This document shows positions 19,611 to 24,812 of a stretch of 24,812 nt of DNA, one piece after another. Positions within the stretch are counted from its first letter, which is position 1. Each line of letters starts with the position of its first letter. Below the pieces are notes generated by a model. The model did not search any database, was not told where the DNA came from, and worked only from the letters and a program-made list of their open reading frames with translations. Both the position numbers and the translations under genes were made by a program. Location of the stretch: positions 1-24,812 of the IMG/VR virus record IMGVR_UViG_3300025648_000081, one strand, 5' to 3'. The DNA comes from a virus.

Positions 19611-21128
19611 ATGACAATACCTTTTAATAATATTCCGGCGGGGAATGGCATCCGTGTTCCGCTGTTTTATGCGGAAATGGATAGCAGTATGGCTGCTCCG
19701 TATACGGCTCAGAGTTTGCGCTCACTTTTGATTGGGGTGGCTAATCCGACTGCGCCGATGTCGGGGGTTTTGACTCCGCAATTGCTGACTTCTCAAAGTC
19801 AGGTTAATAGCATGTATGGGCGCGGGTCGGTGATTGCGCGGATGTATGCGATGTTCAGGTTGGTTAATCCAGTCGGTGAGGTGTGGGGCGTGGGGGTTGC
19901 CCAGGCTTCTACGGGTGCGGCGGCGACGGGTACGATTGTGGTGACGGCTACGCCAACCGCTGCGTTTGCGTTGAGTTTGTATATTGCTGGGCAGTTGGTG
20001 AGTGTGCCGGTGGCGTTGACGGATACGGCAACAACGATTGCAACTAATATTGCTGCGGCGGTTAATGCGTTATTGGATTTGCCCGTAACCGCTACGTCTA
20101 CAACTGGAACGGTAACGCTGACGGCGTTGTGGAAAGGCACGATCGGTAATGATATAACCTTGGTGGATACGTTCAGGGGTGCGGCAGGTGGTGAGCAAAA
20201 CCCGACGAATTATGGGGTGGCGTTAAATTACAACGGCAATACGGGTAAGTTGTCGGCGGGTACGGGTGCGACGTCGTTAACGTCTTTGTCATTTATGGGT
20301 GATGACCCTTATGATTTTGTGATGCATCCGTTTTCTGACGCGACGACGTTGGCGTTGTTTGCGACGGAATATGGCGATAGTGCGGGGCGGTGGAGTTATT
20401 CGCGGCAAATTTATGGCCATTGTTATACCGCTCAACGGGGTACCTCGGCGGCGTTGGTGACGGCGTTCGGGGCGGGTGCGGTTAATGATCCGCACCATAC
20501 GGTTGCTGCGGTTGATGTGGATTGCCCTAATCCAATTTGGGAGTACGCGGCGAGTTATGGCGGCCGTAATGCGGTGTTTATTACGGCTGACCCTGCTAGA
20601 CCGACTCAAACTGGGCAGTTGACCGGGTTGCTTGCTCCCAGGGCGGGCAAAAAATTCTTATATAGCGAACGAAACACTCTGTTAAACAATGGCGTGGCTA
20701 CTAGCGCGGTGGTAGCGGGGCAGTTGCAGATTGAGCGGGCGATTACGACTTATCAGTTAAATAAATTTGGTCAGGCTGATGTTGCGTATTTGGATAGCGA
20801 AACGTTGCATACTGCGGCTTATGTGTTGCGCTATTTGGCGGCGGCGATTACGAGCAAGTATCCTCGGCATAAATTGGCCAATGACGGTACGCGGTTTAGT
20901 GCGGGCAGTGCGATAGTGACTCCGGCGGTAATTAGGGGTGAGTTGATTGCGGCGTATGATCAGTTGGTGTTGGCGGGCATCGTAGAAAACCGCGATATAT
21001 TTATTACGTATTTGATTGTGGAGCGAGATGCAACCAACGTTAATCGGTTAAACGTGCTGTTTCCGCCGGATTATGTCAATCAGCTGCGGGTGTTTGCGGT
21101 GCTTAATCAGTTTAGATTGCAATATTAG
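19611..21128 (+). CDS. Contractile tail sheath protein (Mu gpL-like)
   Basis: A 505-residue sheath protein. The N-terminus (IPAGNGIRVPLFYAEMDSS) and the SLLIGVANPTAPMSGV segment match the gpL/FluMu sheath, and a Thr/Val-rich inserted domain (about 105-215) lies before the YDFVMHPFSDATTLALFATE core. The conserved C-terminal half has LLNNGVATSAVVAGQLQIER, ITTYQLNKFGQADVAYLDSE and DYVNQLRVFAVLNQFRLQY. It contracts to drive the tube through the envelope and identifies the phage as a myovirus. Confidence 0.95.
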   Translation: MTIPFNNIPAGNGIRVPLFYAEMDSSMAAPYTAQSLRSLLIGVANPTAPMSGVLTPQLLTSQSQVNSMYGRGSVIARMYAMFRLVNPVGEVWGVGVAQASTGAAATGTIVVTATPTAAFALSLYIAGQLVSVPVALTDTATTIATNIAAAVNALLDLPVTATSTTGTVTLTALWKGTIGNDITLVDTFRGAAGGEQNPTNYGVALNYNGNTGKLSAGTGATSLTSLSFMGDDPYDFVMHPFSDATTLALFATEYGDSAGRWSYSRQIYGHCYTAQRGTSAALVTAFGAGAVNDPHHTVAAVDVDCPNPIWEYAASYGGRNAVFITADPARPTQTGQLTGLLAPRAGKKFLYSERNTLLNNGVATSAVVAGQLQIERAITTYQLNKFGQADVAYLDSETLHTAAYVLRYLAAAITSKYPRHKLANDGTRFSAGSAIVTPAVIRGELIAAYDQLVLAGIVENRDIFITYLIVERDATNVNRLNVLFPPDYVNQLRVFAVLNQFRLQY

Positions 21129-21140
21129 GGGCGGTGTTAA

Positions 21141-21500
21141 ATGGGAAGAAGAGTCGCGGGGATTTGTTACATTAAAGTGGATGGGTCGCAACTTGAAGTT
21201 AAGGGCGGCGTTGAATGCGCTTTGGCGCCGACTAAAAAAGAAACGGTGATGGGGTTGGCAGGCAATGCCGGATATAAGGAAATGGCGGAACGGCAATATA
21301 TAAAAGTGACGGCGATTTTAACTAATGATTTCCCGATTGCGAGTATTCAGCAGGGAACGAATATGACGATTACCGTTGAAATGGCTAATGGCAAGATTTA
21401 TACGCTGACCGGTGCGTGGCTGGAGGGTGAGTCGGGGGCGAATGGGGAAGAGGGTGAAATTGAGTTGGAATTTACGGGCATTACTGGGGTTTGGCAATGA
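21141..21500 (+). CDS. Tail tube protein (Mu gpM-like)
   Basis: A 119-residue protein with the gpM tube pattern: MGRRVAGICYIKVDGSQLEV, KGGVECALAPTKKETVMGLA, NDFPIASIQQGTNMTITVEM and the C-terminal EGEIELEFTGITGVW. It forms the inner tube of the contractile tail. It starts 12 nt after the sheath and its TGA overlaps the chaperone ATG as ATGA. Confidence 0.9.
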   Translation: MGRRVAGICYIKVDGSQLEVKGGVECALAPTKKETVMGLAGNAGYKEMAERQYIKVTAILTNDFPIASIQQGTNMTITVEMANGKIYTLTGAWLEGESGANGEEGEIELEFTGITGVWQ

Positions 21501-21802
21501 GTAATACTAAAGCGGTTGTGCTGGCTAAGCCTATTACGGTGGGCGGGATTGAGACTGCAATTTTGGATTTGCGCGAGCCTACGGTTGATGATGTGGCGGA
21601 TTTGGGCTATCCGTTTTTGGTGATGCAGACGGATAACGGTACGGCTTTGCAGATTCAGGCGCGGGTGGTGCTTAAGTATGCGTCGCGGTTGGCGGGTGTG
21701 CCTCCAAGCAGTTTGAAGGGTTTGACGCTGGGCGATTTGTCGGAGCTGAATACGGTGGTGATGAGTTTTTTTGGGGATGCGGCGGAGACGTCTCAGACTT
21801 AG
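21497..21802 (+). CDS. Tail assembly chaperone, short form (Mu gp41-like)
   Basis: A 101-residue protein from ATG 21497 starting MSNTKAVVLAKPITVGGIET, then LDLREPTVDDVADLGYPFLV and ASRLAGVPPSSLKGLTLGDL, the Mu gp41/E-type tail chaperone pattern. It coats the tape measure protein during tube assembly. The zero frame stops at TAG 21800, but a slippery run just before (21766-21772) leads to a longer form by -1 frameshift. Confidence 0.85.
   Translation: MSNTKAVVLAKPITVGGIETAILDLREPTVDDVADLGYPFLVMQTDNGTALQIQARVVLKYASRLAGVPPSSLKGLTLGDLSELNTVVMSFFGDAAETSQT
21766..21773 (+). promoter_or_regulatory. -1 programmed frameshift site T-TTT-TTT-G
   Basis: The zero-frame codons AGT TTT TTT GGG give a seven-T slippery heptamer. 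A -1 slip keeps perfect codon-anticodon pairing in both sites and joins the chaperone to an open frame ending exactly at the tape measure start. Such shifts in tail chaperone genes are established for lambda (G/GT) and many long-tailed phages. Confidence 0.75.
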
Positions 21803-21939
21803 TTGATGGGGCGTTTGAGGTGGCGTATTTTTTTAAGATGTCGCCGGTTGAGGTGTTGGCGTTGCCGTTGTCTCGGTTTTTTGTGTTTGCCGGGCAGGCT
21901 GAGCGGATTAGTGGGACGGTGAATGGGGAGCAGGGGTAA
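21772..21939 (+). CDS. Frameshift extension of the tail assembly chaperone
   Basis: After a -1 slip the frame reads 55 more residues (WGCGGDVSDLVDGAFEVAYF, then FKMSPVEVLALPLSRFFVFA and GQAERISGTVNGEQG) to TAA 21937, which overlaps the tape measure ATG. The fusion would be 147 residues. The FKMSPVEVLALPLS segment resembles the short gpE/gpGT-type tail proteins that contact the tape measure protein. There is no good independent start with a ribosome binding site, which supports expression only as a fusion. Confidence 0.75.
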   Translation, partial: WGCGGDVSDLVDGAFEVAYFFKMSPVEVLALPLSRFFVFAGQAERISGTVNGEQG

Positions 21940-23675
21940 TGGCCAGTACGTTTAATTTACGAGCGTTGATTACGGCGGTTGATCGGTTGTCGCCTGTATT
22001 GCGGGCGCAAATGCGGGTAATGGGGCAGTGGCGGCGCAGCATGGAATCGGCGGGGCGCGGTGGTGTGCCGATGGCGATCGGTCTGGGCGCGGCTTTGGCT
22101 ATACCGACTAAAGCGTTTGTGGATGCTGAAAACGCGGCTATGCAACTTAAAAATACGCTGATGAATAAGGACGGCGTGTCGGGTGGGTTTGAGAATTTAA
22201 GTCAATTGGCGGTGGAATTGGGTAATCAGTTGCCCGGGACTACGGCGGATTTTATGAGTATGGCATCACAATTAAAATCCCTGGGCATGAATACTGAATC
22301 GCTGTTGAATGGGGCGTTGAAGTCTACGGCTTATTTGGCGGTGGTGGGCGGTAAGTTGGGGGTTACTTATGAGTCTGCGGCTTTGGCGATTGGTACGCTA
22401 GGCAATTCGATGGGGATTGCTGATAAAGATTTGGTGGGGTTTGCGGATACTTTGCAGCGGGCGTTGCATGTCGGGGTTGATTTAACGGATTTGCAATACG
22501 CGTTGTCTCAGTCGGCCGGTGCGTTAAAAGTGGTAGGGCAGCAGGGTATTAGCGTGGCGGATGATTTAGTGCCGCTGATTGCGTTGTTGTCGCAAGCGGG
22601 GATTAAGGGAGAAAACGCGGGTACGGGTCTTAAAAAGATGATTGGCGTGGCTACCAAGGCGGGTAAGTTTAAGACGATTCCTGCACTGGTGCATGATCTG
22701 GAAAAATTGCAAAAGTTAAATCCGGCGCAAATGTCTAAAATGTTGGGCGATTTGTTTAGCGAGGAACATGCAAGTAAGGCGGGGATTATTGCGGCAGGGG
22801 GTTATGACAAAGTGGTGGCCCAGTTTAAAGAGCAGGCCAGTTTGCAACAACGGGTTTCTAATTCTTTGGGGACTTTGGGTAATATTTGGGATGCTGCTAG
22901 CGGTACTTTTGTTAATGCAATGGTGGCGATAGCGGAGGCTTATGCGCCTGAGCTTAAGGCATTGGCTAATAAATTTAATGATTTGTCGGGCAAGTTGATG
23001 GTGTGGGCTAAGGCTAACGGGGCGACGATTAAGACGGTTATTAAAATGTCGGCTTCTTTTGTGGGTTTAAAGTTGGGTTTTTTGGCTGCGGCGTTGGGTT
23101 TGCGGGTGTTGATGCAGTTGCTGAGGTCTAGTCCGTTGATGTTGATTGTGCAGGGGATTGCCTTGCTTGCTCCGCTGATTTATGACAATTGGGGCAAAAT
23201 TACTGAGTTTTTAAAATCGGCATGGGATGGAGCGATTAATTGGATTGATGAGCGGTTTCAAAAGTTTATTGATACGCTGATGGTCGGTGTTAATGCTATT
23301 CGGCGATTGTTTAATTTTGGCGATATTAAGGTTGATTTGCCTAAGTTGGCTAAAATCACTTTGCCTAAAGATTTTGTTAATCATATCCAGCTGCAAGAAA
23401 AAGATGGCGGAGGCCATTGGTTTAAACAGCCGTCTGATAAATCGGGCGCGTCGCCAACATCGCCAATTATTAATCAAGGCGGGTTTTTAGAGCCGTCTTC
23501 TTATGGTGGCCCGGTTGCGCCTCGGTCTTCATTTTTACAGCCTGTTGCTTTGCGCGGTGCGATTGATGTTAATTTTCATAATGCGCCGGCGGGGATGCGG
23601 GTTGAGCAAAAAGGGGCATCTTCAGGTTTAAAAATCCGCCAAAATGTGGGTTTTAGAACGTTGGGAACGGCGTAA
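21939..23675 (+). CDS. Tail tape measure protein
   Basis: A 578-residue protein of the TP901/Mu gp42 type. The N-terminus carries RAQMRVMGQWRRSMESAGRG and AALAIPTKAFVDAENAAMQL, then the conserved LGNQLPGTTADFMSMASQLK, LALAIGTLGNSMGIADK-like region and LSQAGIKGENAGTGLKKMIG. A hydrophobic region (KLGFLAAALGLRVLMQLLRS, SPLMLIVQGIALLAPLIY) may cross the membrane during injection. It sets tail length. At 578 residues it is fairly short, which would suggest a tail of modest length. It follows the frameshift extension with a one-base overlap. Confidence 0.95.
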   Translation: MASTFNLRALITAVDRLSPVLRAQMRVMGQWRRSMESAGRGGVPMAIGLGAALAIPTKAFVDAENAAMQLKNTLMNKDGVSGGFENLSQLAVELGNQLPGTTADFMSMASQLKSLGMNTESLLNGALKSTAYLAVVGGKLGVTYESAALAIGTLGNSMGIADKDLVGFADTLQRALHVGVDLTDLQYALSQSAGALKVVGQQGISVADDLVPLIALLSQAGIKGENAGTGLKKMIGVATKAGKFKTIPALVHDLEKLQKLNPAQMSKMLGDLFSEEHASKAGIIAAGGYDKVVAQFKEQASLQQRVSNSLGTLGNIWDAASGTFVNAMVAIAEAYAPELKALANKFNDLSGKLMVWAKANGATIKTVIKMSASFVGLKLGFLAAALGLRVLMQLLRSSPLMLIVQGIALLAPLIYDNWGKITEFLKSAWDGAINWIDERFQKFIDTLMVGVNAIRRLFNFGDIKVDLPKLAKITLPKDFVNHIQLQEKDGGGHWFKQPSDKSGASPTSPIINQGGFLEPSSYGGPVAPRSSFLQPVALRGAIDVNFHNAPAGMRVEQKGASSGLKIRQNVGFRTLGTA

Positions 23676-23678
23676 AAG

Positions 23679-24812
23679 ATGAAGAAATTTGCCGATGAGT
23701 TGCGGCCTGCGTCGTTTCGGGGTGTGCCGTTTGGCGTGGAAATGACGGAATTGGAAGCCGGGCGGCGGGTGCAGGTGCATGAGTATCCTCAGCGCGATAA
23801 GCCGTTTGCGCAAGATATGGGCAAGCACACAAGGCGGCTGGAGTTTGATGCGTTTGTGGTGGGGGCGGATTATATTGCCCAGGCGAATGCGTTGCTGGCG
23901 GCGGTGGAAAAGGTGGGTTCTGGGCAGTTGGTGCATCCGTGGTTTGGGTCGATGACGGTTAATGCCCTGCCCTGCCGTGTTGTGTTTGATAAAGCGTTGA
24001 GTTTTGCCAAGTTCCATTTTGTGTTTGTTGAGTCGGGGGCGTTGGTTTTTCCGGCGGTGACTAATTCGACGGTGGGGTTAAGCCAATCTGCTGCGGCGGG
24101 TTTGGATGAGGCATCACAAAGTTGGTTTTCTAAGGTGTTTCAGACTTTGAACCAGATTAGTAATGTGGCGGGTTGGGCATTGACTACTTACGGTAAGGTT
24201 TTGTATTTTTTGGCTAATCCGGTTTTTGCTTTGTCCAGTTATTTGGGTTTCGGCACGTTGCCGGGCAATTTGTCGTCTTTGTCTGCGTTGTTTAATACGC
24301 CGGTATCGTTGGCGGGTAGTTTTTCGGGGCTGCTTAATTTGGTGTCGGTGGGCAAGAGTTTGGCGGGTAATGACGCTATTTTAGTGCCGACTGTTCGCGG
24401 TTTGACGCGGATGGCGGTTGATCCTGCGTTGGCTAATCCGGTTGCGCCTACGTCGGGCAGCGTAGTGGATGGGCAAATTTATGTTAATCAAAAAGCGATT
24501 TTAGGGCAGGCACGGCAAGCGTTGCTGGTGCAAGCGGTGGGGTTGTCGAGCTATTTGGCCTGCTCGGTTTATAACGATGTGTTGGCGTTGATTGCTGAGT
24601 TGTCGGCGGCGTTGGATGCTGAAATGCTGTTGACTGATGATGACGGGGTTTATCAAGCGTTGCACGGGGCGCGGTGTGCGATGTTTGAGGATTTGTCAGT
24701 GCGGTCGCGGGATAGTGCGCGGTTGGTAAGTTATACGCCGGATGATGTGTTGCCCGCTTTGGTGGTGGCGTATAACTATTATGATGATTGTGGGCGCGGT
24801 GATGAGATTGTT
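23679..24812 (+). CDS. Mu gp43-like DNA circularisation/tail protein (partial, 3' end missing)
   Basis: An open frame from ATG 23679, 3 nt after the tape measure stop, that continues without stop to the window edge (378 codons). The N-terminus (LRPASFRGVPFGVEMTELEA, GRRVQVHEYPQRDKPFAQDM) and VHPWFGSMTVNALPCRVVF match the DNA_circ_N domain of Mu gp43-type proteins. These lie after the tape measure in Mu-like phages and belong to the tail/baseplate region; the circularisation name comes from P22-type homologues. A long helical C-terminal region follows, cut off by the end of the window. Confidence 0.9.
   Translation, partial: MKKFADELRPASFRGVPFGVEMTELEAGRRVQVHEYPQRDKPFAQDMGKHTRRLEFDAFVVGADYIAQANALLAAVEKVGSGQLVHPWFGSMTVNALPCRVVFDKALSFAKFHFVFVESGALVFPAVTNSTVGLSQSAAAGLDEASQSWFSKVFQTLNQISNVAGWALTTYGKVLYFLANPVFALSSYLGFGTLPGNLSSLSALFNTPVSLAGSFSGLLNLVSVGKSLAGNDAILVPTVRGLTRMAVDPALANPVAPTSGSVVDGQIYVNQKAILGQARQALLVQAVGLSSYLACSVYNDVLALIAELSAALDAEMLLTDDDGVYQALHGARCAMFEDLSVRSRDSARLVSYTPDDVLPALVVAYNYYDDCGRGDEIV

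Noticed and set aside
1-24812. tRNA genes, attachment sites, integrase
   Set aside because: No cloverleaf, no duplicated core sequence and no recombinase motif were seen by eye; a tRNA search program and the flanking sequence would be needed.

Overview
The window holds most of a temperate bacteriophage genome (prophage or phage contig), cut at both ends. The left edge is the end of an IS3-family insertion sequence. The right edge falls inside a Mu gp43-like DNA-circularisation/tail protein gene. The host looks Gram-negative. The evidence is a GH108-type muramidase, a lambda-style late control region (Cys4 Q-like protein, promoter, immediate terminator) and exported proteins with short Gram-negative signal peptides. 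I cannot name the species. A gammaproteobacterium is my best guess, from general impression only.

Left arm, minus strand (1-2906). After the IS end comes a tightly overlapping operon of four small unknown genes (1029 to 202), one with a helix-turn-helix. It is preceded by a possible promoter, two operator-like palindromes and a terminator-like attenuator. Next is a second minus-strand operon: a CI-like repressor lacking a peptidase domain (2906-2382), a secreted helical protein and a secreted staphylococcal-nuclease-like enzyme, ending at a clear terminator (1223-1200). Because the last two sit behind the repressor, they are probably expressed in the lysogen.

Early rightward region (2985-7939). 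This runs from a Cro/YdaS-like regulator and a terminator to a LuxR-type helix-turn-helix protein, three tiny coupled ORFs and a VapE-like TOPRIM/helicase replication protein. A 386-nt non-coding block follows with ten exact copies of a 9-bp element (GGTTGGACG) in both orientations and an AT-rich stretch, which I read as a candidate replication origin. Then come a small unknown gene, a GH108 endolysin and a Q-like antiterminator.

Late region (7952-end). A candidate late promoter and an immediate 11-bp-stem terminator precede holin-like and membrane-anchored genes, an HNH endonuclease and a G-rich candidate cos site. The head module is of HK97 type: P27-type small terminase, ParB-methyltransferase fusion, large terminase, portal, S49 protease, HK97-fold capsid, connector, head closure and gp10-like protein. 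The tail module is contractile and Mu-like: terminator, sheath, tube, frameshifted assembly chaperone, tape measure and the gp43-like protein. The phage is therefore a myovirus mosaic of an HK97-like head and a Mu-like tail.

Across the window the plus strand is visibly rich in G and T whichever way the genes run. The genes are packed with ATGA, TGATG or GTGA overlaps. No integrase, tRNA, CRISPR array or attachment site was found. The integrase may lie left of the IS.
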